Part shown: positions 1 through 9,266 of the stretch, piece after piece
How the letters are laid out: each line of letters opens with the position of its first letter
How positions within the stretch are numbered: the first letter of the stretch is position 1
Assembly (NCBI RefSeq): GCF_000332155.1
Contig: NZ_KB235904.1
Location: 1,696,721-1,760,720, forward strand
Origin: Kamptonema formosum PCC 6407
GTDB lineage: Bacteria > Cyanobacteriota > Cyanobacteriia > Cyanobacteriales > Microcoleaceae
Direction of reading: 5' to 3'
Length of the DNA stretch: 64,000 bases
Program-made: the position numbers and the translations under genes
Notes under the pieces: model-generated
What the model saw: only the letters and a program-made list of their open reading frames with translations
Databases searched by the model: none
Told to the model about the DNA's origin: nothing

Positions 1-235
1 ATAGGGAGTCTTGAGTTGTTAGATTGCTTCCTTGCACTTGCAATGCTTCGCTGTATTATCAGTTTGGGGAAATTTATTCGTTGCACTCGCAACGCTTCGT
101 GGTTTTGACAGATTGCTTCGTTGCATTTGCAAGGCTTCGTGGTTTTGATGCGAGAAAACTAAGCTATTTTCCCCATCTCCCCCGCTCCCCCGCTCCCCCG
201 CTCCCCCGCTCCCCTGCCCCCCTGCCCAAGAACTC
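1..235. repeat. Imperfect tandem repeats plus C-rich decamer tract
   Basis: Three imperfect copies of a unit like GATTGCTTCGTTGCACTTGC lie between about 20 and 145, followed at about 176-230 by a CCCCGCTCCC-type tandem run. Related 'gattgcttcg' sequence recurs near 18.8 kb and 36.6 kb, so this is a dispersed cyanobacterial intergenic repeat. No credible gene was seen here. Confidence 0.6.
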
Positions 236-247
236 CCCCTCCCCAAG

Positions 248-559
248 CTAATCCCCGCTAGAGTCAGGGTAGTGGTGGCGAATTTGTTCAGCTTCGGGAC
301 AATCGTCCGAGACTAGGGGCTCGTAGTTGCTTCGCGACACCGAAGCTAACTTTTGGCTGATAGCGCCAATACTTTCTAAGCGCACCATCTCTTCCCAAGA
401 ACAAACTTCGTCTTCTTCATCGGTTTCGTAGCGCAGCGTCACCAAATCTCCCTCTATATCCAAGATCCGAGCGCGCTCAATCCAACGCTGCTGATCCCGC
501 AAGAAAATACAAACCTCACGACCATCACAACAGAGTTGATAGATTTTGCGCTGTAGCAT
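248..559 (-). CDS. Conserved small cyanobacterial protein of unknown function
   Basis: A 103-residue acidic protein beginning MLQRKIYQLCCDGREVC. It has no signal peptide or membrane segment. The middle reads as short alternating strands (RARILDIEGDLVTLRYET) and is followed by a DEEDEVCSWEEM stretch, which suggests a small beta-rich fold. From memory it resembles a protein found almost only in cyanobacteria (possibly the family called DUF6679; not verified). It stands alone, reading leftwards, with a gene-poor 390-base region upstream. No reaction can be assigned. The ATG start fits the family as remembered and no longer in-frame start is visible. Confidence 0.75.
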   Translation of the reverse strand: MLQRKIYQLCCDGREVCIFLRDQQRWIERARILDIEGDLVTLRYETDEEDEVCSWEEMVRLESIGAISQKLASVSRSNYEPLVSDDCPEAEQIRHHYPDSSGD

Positions 560-952
560 TTGTTATTTCTCCTGAGCAGTTTACTTGCTCAAAAAGATCG
601 TCTGTTTACACGGTTGAGGTGGCCTTCGAGGCCTCTCTACCGACACAGGTAATATTACCTGATAACAGTACGAAGTTTATAATTAAATTTATAGCGCAAT
701 CTGAGCTTTCTCGCACGAATGAAAATTTTAGGGAGCGGCTGAGCCTAGATAACAGTTAAGCTCTAGCTGGTTGAGTCTGCCTGGGAAAGGGGGCCCACCA
801 GAGGCGATCGCATCTTTAATAAATCGAATGTAGGGGATTGTAAAATTTTTATATTTTTTGTCGATTTTGTCGCTCGGCAAATTTTCCTCTCCCTGAAGGC
901 AGAGTTTTTTAGTTAACAGCCAACTTTTGAGTATAACCTGTAGTTAACAGAA
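560..952. other. Gene-free region with two palindromes
   Basis: No supported gene in this 390-base stretch. It contains a GC-rich hairpin (GAGGtGGCC...GGCCTC, about 616-634), a perfect 14-base palindrome AGGTAATATTACCT at 647-660, and a GGCGATCGCATC HIP1-type site near 803. It probably holds the promoters of the flanking minus-strand genes; no clear -35/-10 pair was identified. Confidence 0.4.
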
Positions 953-1162
953 TTAATACCGCGACAGTAATCTCATTTCCCCTTGACGCTGAGCTTCCCG
1001 CTGGATATAACCAGAATTGACGGCATCGCAGAGAGCTGCGATCGCATCCAAATCCTCTGAGTGATAGCTATTAAATCCCATCACTTGACGTAGCAACCCT
1101 TCGGAGGCGACACTCAGACAGCGAGTTTGAAAAGCTGAATCTACAAGTTTGCGAATCATCAT
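953..1162 (-). CDS. Small conserved hypothetical protein
   Basis: About 69 residues from the MMIRKLVDSAFQTRCL start; an upstream in-frame ATG at 1207 would add 15 residues (MILRLSVIYVGEAYK), which look like leader sequence rather than protein. The body is a soluble helical polypeptide with the segment SEDLDAIAALCDAVNSGYIQREAQ. No catalytic motif is visible. From memory, short proteins of this style are widespread in filamentous cyanobacteria, but I cannot name a family. The start choice is uncertain between the adjacent ATGs at 1162 and 1159. Confidence 0.55.
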   Translation of the reverse strand: MMIRKLVDSAFQTRCLSVASEGLLRQVMGFNSYHSEDLDAIAALCDAVNSGYIQREAQRQGEMRLLSRY

Positions 1163-1441
1163 CTTGTATGCTTCCCCGACATAAATAACTGATAATCTTA
1201 ATATCAACTATTCTCAGTGTTTAGATAATGATGGAGATCCGTCAAAAACCGTGATCTTAAAGATATTGTAAATGTGACTGAAGTCACTGACAACAAGCAA
1301 GTATAAATGTACACAATTGTGGCTGGAAACAACCAGATCAAAATATAGGGAGCGCAGCTTGTAGCAGTTAAGCTAAAAGAATTGCGGTTGGCAGCAAGAG
1401 AGGTTAAAGTAAGCGATCGCGGTGTTAAGGAGACTAAAGTA

Positions 1442-3544
1442 GTGGTTTATATAGAAAATTTGTCTCAACCTTCTATTTTTGAACTAGCACGTTCCGGTGA
1501 CAATCAAGCCCTAAATTACTGGATTGACAGCCTGCTAAGGCCCGAAGGCATCTATGCCCGCGTAGAAGCTGCTCAAGCCGGTTGTCTGCAAATCCTAGTC
1601 GAATTTCAGCGTGAATTTGCAGCCGATTCACTGATAGTCAATACCCTGCGGGAACGGTTAGTTAAATTCATCTGCCACCAAATCTGGAGGCTGAATTCCC
1701 CAGCAGTAGAAGGCGTGCGAGTTGTAGCCCGCTTAGCCGGCACTCCCGATATCCTGTGGAAACAGTCAGTACGGATAGTAACTCCTGCCATCCGCGATCG
1801 CAAACGCTATCGTTCCTTGGAGACCCTCGAATGGGTTAAATTTAAAACACTTCGCTCCCTATTTTTGATGGGGTCAGCCGTTGCATCCTTCATCATCGGG
1901 TGCTGGGTAAGCTACCACGAAGCTAATGCCATGCGGCCAATTGATTTGGCCTCACAACAGCAAGCTTTAGTGACATCAGCAATCTCACCCAAACGCCTAG
2001 AAACAGTTCAAGCAGCATTAGAAATAGTGCCAGTAGTAGAGCACAAACAGGTACTCAACCCCAATGACCCAACAGTAACGCTAATGTTCGGCGGCGATGT
2101 CAATCTGTCTGACGAATTGACACAAGTTGCAGGCAAAGATTACGGATGGGCCTTCGCCGGCTTAGAGGAGTACCTACAAGCAGACTTAGCGATGGTAAAC
2201 CTGGAAAATCCCCTGACGAATTTTACCGGCCGTCGCCAGAATAAACAAATTAATTTTAAAGCCGATCCAGAGGCAGTAAAAGTATTAACAGCAGGGGGAG
2301 TAGATATTGTCACTTTGGCCAATAATCATACTATGGACTTCGAGGAACCAGGACTGGTGGAAACCATAGAAACATTAGATCGAGCAGGCATTCACCATTT
2401 AGGGGCCGGTAGAGATGCCAAAGAAGCACGACGACCTGAGATTATTGAAGTTAAAGGTCAGCGCATCGCTTATCTAGGTTACTACGATGCCGATATTAAC
2501 GCTGCCGGAGAAGGGAAAGCGGGAACAAATTCCCGTCATAATCAACGGATAGCAGAAGATATCCGAGCGATTCGCGATCAAGTAGACTGGGTGATCGTAA
2601 ATTATCATTGGGGTGCAGAATTAGCCGACTATCCGGGAGACTGGCAAATCGATTTGGCTCGCTTCACAATTGACCAGGGTGCAGATTTGGTGGTAGGCCA
2701 CCACCCCCATGTTTTACAGGGGGCAGAAATTTACAAAGGCCGACCGATTGCTTATTCTTTGGGAGACTTTATTTTTGGAGGGAATGCCCGCAGTAATTAC
2801 GATACAGCGGTGCTCAAAGTGTCTCTAAAAGGGAGAAATATGAAAGTTGAGTTTCTACCAGTGGAGGTGACAAAGTATCAGCCAAAAGTTGTTAAAGGAG
2901 AAAAGGGAGAGCAAATTCTCAAGCACGTAGAGCAAATTTCGAGTATTTTTGACAACCCAATGCGATCGCCTGTAGTTTTGGATGCTCCAATTCTAGGCGG
3001 CAGAAAGGAAAATAGAAAGATAGAACCCATCCTCACTCCCCAGTCCCCAGTCCCCAGTCCCGAACCCCCAATTCCCAGTCCCGAATCTTTAGACCCTAAA
3101 CCCGAAACTAGAGAAGGCGAAAAGGACTTCACCCCGGAGGTACCGATTAAATCTAGTCCGCTGTCGCCAAGTTTGCCTAACTTACCCAAACAGCCTAGTA
3201 ATTCTTCCTTTTTCGATCGCGAGTCAACTCCTAGTGAAGAATCTAGCCCACCTCCCAGTAACGAATTGCCTCCCCGCTTGCAATTAAATCCGCCCAAAAA
3301 TCGAATTGAGGAAACAGATCCGTTTATTAAAGACTCATTTATTAAAGACCCATTTATTTCCCCCCCGGCCCCGAATTCAGGGGCGACGCCCACTCCTCAC
3401 AGCTATCTGGCCCCCAGTTTAGCTCCTTCGTTCCAACTTATCCCTAGAGAGCGGGTAGAGAGTGTGGTAGTAGCAGGGGGTAGGATGGAAAGCGATCGCC
3501 GCAAAATACTGGAGTTGCCGCCTGTAGAGGTTAATAATAGCTAA
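1442..3544 (+). CDS. CapA-family (poly-gamma-glutamate capsule type) metallophosphatase-like protein
   Basis: About 700 residues. I chose the GTG at 1442 because AAGGAG lies 9 bases upstream; a TTG at 1382 gives a longer but unsupported N-terminus. Order: a cytoplasmic domain of about 130 residues (IFELARSGDNQALNYWIDSLL), one membrane helix near 138-157 (LFLMGSAVASFIIGCWV), then a CapA/PGA_cap domain at about 211-450 with the hallmarks MFGGDVNL, LANNHTMDF, NYHWG, GHHPHV and SLGDFIFGG. The rest is a long Pro/Ser-rich tail with repeated DPFIKDSFIKDPF-like units. CapA domains have a calcineurin-like fold and act in capsule or cell-envelope polymer handling; the exact substrate is unknown. The N-terminal domain recurs in cyanobacterial proteins, and the tail is probably extracytoplasmic and disordered. 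No capsule genes are adjacent. Confidence 0.85.
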   Translation: MVYIENLSQPSIFELARSGDNQALNYWIDSLLRPEGIYARVEAAQAGCLQILVEFQREFAADSLIVNTLRERLVKFICHQIWRLNSPAVEGVRVVARLAGTPDILWKQSVRIVTPAIRDRKRYRSLETLEWVKFKTLRSLFLMGSAVASFIIGCWVSYHEANAMRPIDLASQQQALVTSAISPKRLETVQAALEIVPVVEHKQVLNPNDPTVTLMFGGDVNLSDELTQVAGKDYGWAFAGLEEYLQADLAMVNLENPLTNFTGRRQNKQINFKADPEAVKVLTAGGVDIVTLANNHTMDFEEPGLVETIETLDRAGIHHLGAGRDAKEARRPEIIEVKGQRIAYLGYYDADINAAGEGKAGTNSRHNQRIAEDIRAIRDQVDWVIVNYHWGAELADYPGDWQIDLARFTIDQGADLVVGHHPHVLQGAEIYKGRPIAYSLGDFIFGGNARSNYDTAVLKVSLKGRNMKVEFLPVEVTKYQPKVVKGEKGEQILKHVEQISSIFDNPMRSPVVLDAPILGGRKENRKIEPILTPQSPVPSPEPPIPSPESLDPKPETREGEKDFTPEVPIKSSPLSPSLPNLPKQPSNSSFFDRESTPSEESSPPPSNELPPRLQLNPPKNRIEETDPFIKDSFIKDPFISPPAPNSGATPTPHSYLAPSLAPSFQLIPRERVESVVVAGGRMESDRRKILELPPVEVNNS

Positions 3545-3663
3545 AGCATCGCCGGAAGGCCTGGGCGGTAAGCGGTAAATAGGACAAGGCTAATTACTAA
3601 TTCCCTGTCACCGATGACCTATTACCAGTGACTGACAACCAATATATCGATGACCTATTACCG

Positions 3664-4542
3664 ATGACAAATGTGTTTGCGATCGCGCTCGAACAGAAGC
3701 AATACAAAACCTACACCCTCTCCGACAAAGCAGCTAACTCTAGTTTAGATGTTGTACCCGAGCGGGGCGGCATCGCTACTCGCTGGCGGGTTCAAGGTGA
3801 AGAAATCCTCTATTTAGACAAGGAACGATTCGCTAATCCTGAATTGACAGTACGCGGCGGCATTCCCATCCTGTTTCCCATCTGCGGCAATTTGCCCGAT
3901 AATACTTATACCTATAACGGCGTTGAGCGAAAACTCAAACAGCATGGTTTTGCTCGTGACTTACCTTGGGAAGTAGCAGAGCAAGTGACTGTCGATCGCG
4001 CTGCGATTACTCTGGTACTTAATAGTAATGACTTGACGCGGGCAGTTTACCCTTTTGACTTTCAACTGGCTTTTACTTATCAGATTAAAGGCAACGCTTT
4101 AGAAATTTTCCAGCGTTATACTAATCTCTCCGCAGAAGTCATGCCTTTTTCTAGCGGTTTCCACCCTTACTTTTTCGCTCCCGACAAGAATAAGCTGCGT
4201 TTTGAAATACCGGGGATGCAGTATCGGGATCAGAGAACTCAAGAGCTGGATTATTTTACTGGGATTTTTGACCCCACGTTAGATGAAATTGATGTCGCTT
4301 TTGAACAGTTAACGGGCTTAGCTGCTACGGCAACAGACAAAAGTCGAGGTTTGCGCCTGATTCTAAGTTATAATTCTAGTTATGGTAGCTTGGTGTTCTG
4401 GACGTTGAAGGATAAGGACTTTTACTGTTTGGAACCTTGGACGGCCCCTAGAAATGCTCTTAATACGGGAGCTCATCTGATCAAACTCAAGCCTGGAGCG
4501 AGTTGTGAGATGTTGGTACGAATGACGGCAAGTTTTTTTTGA
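3664..4542 (+). CDS. Aldose 1-epimerase (galactose mutarotase-like) family protein
   Basis: About 293 residues from the ATG at 3664; a GTG at 3628 would add 12 residues. This is an all-beta galactose-mutarotase-like fold. Visible family motifs are RGGIPILFPICGNLPDN, the histidine in KQHGFARDLPW, the second histidine in SSGFHPYFF, and the glutamate of YCLEPWTAPRNALNTG, which sits where the catalytic Glu lies in mutarotases. The family interconverts alpha and beta anomers of aldoses or sugar phosphates; the sugar cannot be told from sequence. It is soluble with no signal peptide. It lies 83 bases or more downstream of the CapA-like gene and directly upstream of tRNA-Lys. Confidence 0.85.
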   Translation: MTNVFAIALEQKQYKTYTLSDKAANSSLDVVPERGGIATRWRVQGEEILYLDKERFANPELTVRGGIPILFPICGNLPDNTYTYNGVERKLKQHGFARDLPWEVAEQVTVDRAAITLVLNSNDLTRAVYPFDFQLAFTYQIKGNALEIFQRYTNLSAEVMPFSSGFHPYFFAPDKNKLRFEIPGMQYRDQRTQELDYFTGIFDPTLDEIDVAFEQLTGLAATATDKSRGLRLILSYNSSYGSLVFWTLKDKDFYCLEPWTAPRNALNTGAHLIKLKPGASCEMLVRMTASFF

Positions 4543-4549
4543 AAAACTC

Positions 4550-4578
4550 TTGCAATCTCTAGGAAGCTGTGCTACTAT
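4550..4578 (+). promoter_or_regulatory. Probable sigma70-type promoter of tRNA-Lys
   Basis: TTGCAA at 4550-4555 and TACTAT at 4573-4578 are separated by exactly 17 bases. Each matches 4 of 6 consensus bases. The -10 lies about 40 bases before the tRNA 5' end. Confidence 0.5.
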
Positions 4579-4619
4579 TATAAATCGTACCTGGAAATAG
4601 TGTTTTTAATAGTATTTCT

Positions 4620-4691
4620 GGGTCGCTAACTCAACGGTAGAGTACTCGGCTTTTAACCGATTAGTTCCGGGTTCGAATCCCGGGCGACCCA
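4620..4691 (+). tRNA. trnK: tRNA-Lys (anticodon UUU)
   Basis: A 72-base cloverleaf. Acceptor stem GGGTCGC (4620-4626) pairs with GCGACCC (4684-4690), discriminator A. The anticodon loop is CTTTTAA, giving anticodon TTT. The T arm GTTCCGGGTTCGAATCCCGG contains the invariant GGTTCGAATCC. CCA is not encoded. It sits alone between the epimerase gene and a WG-repeat remnant. Confidence 0.95.
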
Positions 4692-4904
4692 TTTTTGAAG
4701 GAAGTGTTATAGGGAGTGGCTAGGGGCTAGGGGCTAGGGAAGAAGGGACTAGAGTAAGTGGGTTGCAGCAATGAGCTACTATCCTAACTGCTAAGGAGGT
4801 TGTTATATAGCAATCGCTAAGGGGGTTATGGCAGAAACTGGAAGTAGACCCTGAACTTGAGTAGGAAGATTATTATTGAGTTCAAATTCTGATTTGACCA
4901 ATTC

Positions 4905-5343
4905 TCACTTCCGGCGCAAGCGAGAGGATTTCTTCTTTTGAGAGTTCCATACATACTTTCCACTTGGGTCAATATATCCCTCCCGATCGCCAACTCGTAC
5001 CTGTGCCAGCCCTTGAATGAAGGGAAAAGTGGAATCAAACTTTGCTTTGATCGCTAGCCTTCCGGTCGGGTCGATATAGCCCGAATGCCCGTCAATTCTT
5101 ACATCAGCCAATCCTTCGGAGAAATAACTAGCATTATCAAACTGTGGCTCAATTACCATTTTTCCCTTGCGGTTGATAGAGCCCCACTTTTCTTTAATTT
5201 TTATAATAGCTAACCCTTCAGAGAAAGAACCAGCGTAATCAAAATGCGGCTCAATTACCATCTTACCCTTTTGGTCGATATAACCCATTTTACCATCAAT
5301 GCTAACAGCAGCTAGTCCTTCAGAAAAGTCTCTTGCTTCAAAA
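4905..5343 (-). pseudogene. WG-repeat protein, 5'-truncated remnant
   Basis: The readable part from ATG 5288 is 127 residues. It holds tandem WG/KWG repeats of about 35-45 residues (GYIDQKGKMVIEPHFD..FSEGLA, WGSINRKGKMVIEPQFD..FSEGLA, GYIDPTGRLAIKAKFD, GYIDPSGKYVW) and a basic C-terminus. In the same frame upstream of ATG 5288 another repeat is legible (DYFEARDFSEGLAAVSIDGK) up to about 5343, where the sequence switches to the inverted repeat of an IS701-type remnant. The gene has therefore lost its 5' end; beyond the element the same frame meets a stop within a few codons. WG repeats form beta-rich scaffolds of poorly known function. Confidence 0.75.
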
Positions 5344-5837
5344 TAATCCCTCTTTTGTTACTACAGGGAGAGAAAAACTTAGGCGGTCAACAAACTTGGA
5401 ACAGGAAAAGGTATTGTTTAGCCACATAGTCCGTAGCATGACCTTTTTTTATATCTCCTGTTTCATCAATACAGAGGACAATTTTTTGGTCTCCGATTAA
5501 CTGGAGAATTATACCTAATCGCATCTGTCTTACTGATTGGCAAGAATAGCTCGAATCGCTTAAAAAATGATGTAAGCTTTGGCTATTAGATAACCCAACC
5601 GAAGGGGCAATGCGCGGTAATGATTTGCGATGCAATTCTGATAGCAGTCCTAGATGTAACAGTTTGAAGGCTTCATAATTTCTGACATCGGAAAAAAGGT
5701 GTTCATAGTTTTGGCAATAGTCATCAATGAATTTCACTGTCGGTGTGGCCCGACGAGGTGCTGTAACCATTGTTTTCAAAGGTTTTGAGAGTTCTATTTT
5801 TATTTTACTCTCACGCTCAGTGACAAAAGAGGGATTA
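5344..5837 (-). mobile_element. Internally deleted IS701-family element (MITE-like, 494 bp)
   Basis: Terminal inverted repeats are TAATCCCTCTTTTGTTAC at 5344-5361 and its complement at 5820-5837, 17 of 18 bases matching. Inside is only the N-terminal part of a transposase. Full IS701 elements are about 1.4 kb, so most of the interior is gone while both ends survive. It could still be mobilised in trans by a full-length relative. A clear target duplication was not resolved. It lies exactly where the WG-repeat gene breaks off. Confidence 0.7.
5387..5779 (-). pseudogene. IS701-family transposase, N-terminal fragment
   Basis: 130 residues where the family has roughly 400 or more. The N-terminal domain (RRATPTVKFIDDYCQNYEHLF) and the first acidic catalytic motif CIDETGD are present. 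The family-typical TDYVAKQY is reached, and then the reading frame runs into the element's 3' end (LFLFQVC, stop). The later DDE residues are absent, so no active transposase can be made. It lies within the inverted repeats of the element described above. Confidence 0.8.
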
Positions 5838-5875
5838 ATTAGGTGGAGCTACTTATAACATAACAAAATGTGCCA

Positions 5876-5907
5876 TAAAAAGCAAAAGGTGGGCAAAATG
5901 CCCACCC
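5876..5907 (-). terminator. Rho-independent terminator of the VWA gene
   Basis: On the minus strand, GGTGGGCATTTTGCCCACC (stem of 8, 3-base loop) is followed by TTTTGCTTTTT, just past the stop codon at 5914. Confidence 0.7.
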
Positions 5908-5913
5908 TAATTT

Positions 5914-8451
5914 TCACTTCCCTACCGTGAAATACTCATTTTTAGCATACACACTAATAATGCAATCTCCCACTTCAAAAAACATCCCCTCTTGCTCATC
6001 TTTAGAGAATTGCAAATTCCCATACTTAGCACCAATTTCATTAGCAGTAGCAGCCTTAGCCTCCATTTCATCGGGTATCAATCCAGTCGAACCTATATAA
6101 AAAACTAACGGCGAAACCTTCTCGCTATACACCTTTTCAGCATAAGCTTCCAATCGCTCATTTGCACTAGCTAAAGCTACAACAAACTCCTCTCGCTTTA
6201 CCTCCTCTCCCTTCCATTTCGCTTGCAAAAGTCGCAGCAAACTATCTGCACCCACCTTAGACAAAATATCTGTAACAATTCCGTTATTTTCCAACCCTAA
6301 AAAGTCATCAAAAATCAGCTTCATCAAGTCATCAACCTTAGTAACTTTAGTACGTGATGAAAGAGTCTTATGTCCAAAAATTACCGACTGCTCTAAGATA
6401 GCATCAAAGGTTGGTTTATCCAACTTTTCCCCAGTATCTTGATGATAAACCTCATAGAGGCGATCCAGGAACTTGTTAGCCGAGTGGAATTTGCCAAAAT
6501 TGAGGATATCTTTGCTACCAATGTCGATTTTGAAACTAACTCGCGAATCTACTGAACCATTGGCGATCGCATCCTTTAAATCGGTGTATTCCGTCGTAGT
6601 GGGAAAATTGATGTAGAGGCTTTTTGACAGATAATGCTGTTTCAATTCCTCCAATTGTTCCGCCGTGTAAGTCTCCGATTCTGCCTTCAAATGAGCAGAT
6701 AAAATACTGGAAACAACTTTAATTTTTGCCAATTCCTCAAACACGCCATTCAGACTACTGTAACGTCCATCAAAAGGTACAAGCGGCAAACTATCTAACT
6801 TGAGATCGTACTCGGAACGGAAATCAAATTCATCAGCAGGCAAACCATCTTTTTCAATTAAACCGCGCTGTTTTAGCAAATCAAAGACGGCTTTGCTACT
6901 GATTTTAATGCGGAGTGACTTAACATTCACTTCGCCGTCGCTAACAATCGTATAATTGTTGAAAGTATTGATGTCGTTAACCAAAATTCCCGCTACTTCA
7001 TCGATCTGAGTGCCATCCTCAACTTTTACCAGCTTAACTTTCCTGGTTATCAACATATTGATGGTTGCGGTATTTTGATTGATAGCAAATGAACCCATCC
7101 GCACGTACTCACCACCATCTAAAAATTCAGTTTTAAGCCAAGGTTTGACCAAGTTGCCATTTTCATCTCGCTTCCCTTCAATGCGTTTTAAACCTTTGCG
7201 TTGATAATTTTTCTGCAAGTGTTTGAGATTGATAATAATACTGTTGCTGTGTTCCTTCAATATCTCGATCAACTCCAGCAAGGTAATTTTATCGCTGACT
7301 TTTACGCGATCGCCAATTTCGTGACTAGCCAACACATTTGGCTCAAAAATAGCCTGTTCTAAGTCTTCAGTAAAGTCAGCTATTGCTGCATTTGTTAAAG
7401 CCTTAGCGTGTCTTTCTGTTAAGGTAGCATCAAAGGTACTCGCTGTTGCATACTTAGCAGTATTCAAATTGCCATTCGCCAAGTTAGCCTTCGCAAAAGC
7501 AAACACTGATTCATCTGTTTGAGCAACGGGAATATCTAATTTATCATACTCCTCTTTGCTGACTTTCTGATATTTGTAAAACAGTCCCTCATCGTCTGCT
7601 TTGAGTCCGCAAATTTTCAGAGTGGTTGATGAACCGTTGACTTTTTTCGCATTCTTGGAGACGAAAACTTGATAATCGTATTCCTTAATTAATGGTTCTT
7701 CCAGCGGTGGTGCAACGCTACCACCTAACAGTTTGGCTGTATCGTAAAGAGCATCATAAACCATTTTGACTTCCCCTGCTCTGATACAATTACCTGATAA
7801 GGTGTTGGCAATTTTGGAGAGTAATTTAAAGTCAGCACTGGAATAGGAGATCGTGTTAGCAAAGACATCCATGCCTTTCAATTCTTCGCAAATTCTTTCT
7901 AAGGCTGCGGCTTCTGAATTCGCACTCGGATCGTTAGCATAGCCATCTGTATGTAAATTAATGGCAGTCAGTTCACCCTCTTTAATCAAAGATTTAGCTA
8001 GTTTCATCGACTGAGACATTCCCGTAAACGATCCAGTCTTGATTTTCTTGATTTCCTGAATGTACGATGAGTTAAGCTGCATTACTTCTTGAATCGGAAT
8101 GCGTTGAAAATGACAAGTTACATCCCCATGAGAGGCATAGGAAATCAAGCTAATAAGTAGCTGATAATTATTGTATTCATCTAAGGTCAAAAGCTTAATG
8201 AGCGTGTCTTTTAGCGGCTCTAAGTCATAATACATAGAGCCGGAACGATCGATGATGATAATGTTATGAGCAACTGATTTTTCAGGGATATCGTCAGGCT
8301 TTCTTTCTAAATTAATGCGGTCAACTAGATAGAATGCTTTTTCGCTACCAGCAAAATTGTAGAGAGTAAATTTGGTGCGAGTATTGGAGATTGCTGGACT
8401 GCTGGAATTTTGAGGTTTGACTTGGGATGCTTGTTTTGCTTGCCGTGCCAT
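5914..8451 (-). CDS. Large VWA (von Willebrand factor type A) domain protein
   Basis: About 845 residues from ATG 8451 (MARQAKQASQVKPQ); an ATG at 8490 would add 13 residues. After a short N-terminal region (TKFTLYNFAGSEKAFYLVDR) comes a VWA domain at about 60-250 with an intact metal-ion site: IIIIDRSGSM, the threonine in KTGSFTGMSQ and the aspartate in LHTDGYAND. No signal peptide or membrane helix is present, so it is a cytoplasmic VWA protein. The remaining 600 residues are an uncharacterised helical/mixed region with no recognised catalytic motif. Cytoplasmic VWA proteins usually bind partners in metal-dependent assemblies, often with AAA ATPases, but none is adjacent here. It stands alone between an IS remnant and the signalling operon, and the function is unknown. 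Confidence 0.8.
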   Translation of the reverse strand: MARQAKQASQVKPQNSSSPAISNTRTKFTLYNFAGSEKAFYLVDRINLERKPDDIPEKSVAHNIIIIDRSGSMYYDLEPLKDTLIKLLTLDEYNNYQLLISLISYASHGDVTCHFQRIPIQEVMQLNSSYIQEIKKIKTGSFTGMSQSMKLAKSLIKEGELTAINLHTDGYANDPSANSEAAALERICEELKGMDVFANTISYSSADFKLLSKIANTLSGNCIRAGEVKMVYDALYDTAKLLGGSVAPPLEEPLIKEYDYQVFVSKNAKKVNGSSTTLKICGLKADDEGLFYKYQKVSKEEYDKLDIPVAQTDESVFAFAKANLANGNLNTAKYATASTFDATLTERHAKALTNAAIADFTEDLEQAIFEPNVLASHEIGDRVKVSDKITLLELIEILKEHSNSIIINLKHLQKNYQRKGLKRIEGKRDENGNLVKPWLKTEFLDGGEYVRMGSFAINQNTATINMLITRKVKLVKVEDGTQIDEVAGILVNDINTFNNYTIVSDGEVNVKSLRIKISSKAVFDLLKQRGLIEKDGLPADEFDFRSEYDLKLDSLPLVPFDGRYSSLNGVFEELAKIKVVSSILSAHLKAESETYTAEQLEELKQHYLSKSLYINFPTTTEYTDLKDAIANGSVDSRVSFKIDIGSKDILNFGKFHSANKFLDRLYEVYHQDTGEKLDKPTFDAILEQSVIFGHKTLSSRTKVTKVDDLMKLIFDDFLGLENNGIVTDILSKVGADSLLRLLQAKWKGEEVKREEFVVALASANERLEAYAEKVYSEKVSPLVFYIGSTGLIPDEMEAKAATANEIGAKYGNLQFSKDEQEGMFFEVGDCIISVYAKNEYFTVGK

Positions 8452-8703
8452 AGTTATAACCTTTGTTGATTTATTCATCAAGTCAAGCATTACATATACT
8501 ATAGTCTATGTCAAGGCCTATTCAGAAAAATCTCCTGGGAGTTTAAATAAGCATTAATACTTAGTGAGGATGGTAACTCTAGCAGTAGGTTTAACTGCGA
8601 TCGCATTCCGCCAGCATATTAATGCGTAAATTGCCCAACCTGTATTGAAAGTGATATTACATACCATATTAATTCTGTACTTGATTTGTGTATTGAGAAA
8701 ATA

Positions 8704-9081
8704 TCAAACCCCTAAAATTTCTTGAGCTTTTTGTAACACTTCATCAGGATCGAAAGGCTTAGTGAAGTACAAATCAGCCCCCATTTCCTCAGCTTTCTTC
8801 TTATCAAATTCTTGACCCTTAGCTGTGAGCATAATAATATAAACCTCTGTGAGTTTCAGGACATTTTTGACTTGATTGCAGACATCAAATCCGCTCATCT
8901 TTGGCATCATTACATCGAGAAAAACTAGATTTGGTTTTTCTAACTGGATTGTTGCTAAGGCTATCTCACCATTCTCCGCAGTTAGCAACTCGACTCCTTC
9001 ATCTTCTAGTTCCTCTAAAGTTTGTTCTAACAGCATCCTGAGATGAGGCTCATCATCCACAATTAGGATTTTTTTAGTCAT
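8704..9081 (-). CDS. CheY-like single-domain response regulator
   Basis: 125 residues forming one receiver domain and nothing else. The acidic pocket is D10/D11 (IVDDEP), the phosphoacceptor is D56 (VFLDVMMPKMSGFD), the switch Thr is T86 (MLTAKGQ) and the conserved Lys is K108 (YFTKPFDPDE). It has no output domain, so it acts by protein contact or as a relay. It is the last gene of a minus-strand train whose upstream members are a cyclase and a sensor kinase with receivers, 185 bases from the cyclase. It is likely a phosphorylation target of that kinase (inference). Confidence 0.9.
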   Translation of the reverse strand: MTKKILIVDDEPHLRMLLEQTLEELEDEGVELLTAENGEIALATIQLEKPNLVFLDVMMPKMSGFDVCNQVKNVLKLTEVYIIMLTAKGQEFDKKKAEEMGADLYFTKPFDPDEVLQKAQEILGV

Positions 9082-9266
9082 TTTTAGTCCTGATGGTAAT
9101 TATTAGTAGTTAGTGGTTAGTAGTTGCGCTCGGTGTATATTAGTTATTGTTATAGTAGTTATTTCTTGTGAAATTTAGTGTGAAATTTCTACTAATAACT
9201 AGCCCTTAATAATTGACCATTAACAACTAACGAATAGCAACTCACGACTAGCCACTCACCGTTTCC

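Noticed and set aside
2878-3393. 171-residue minus-strand frame
   Set aside because: Antisense of the Pro/Ser-rich tail of the CapA-like protein; low-complexity and without a ribosome site or family resemblance.
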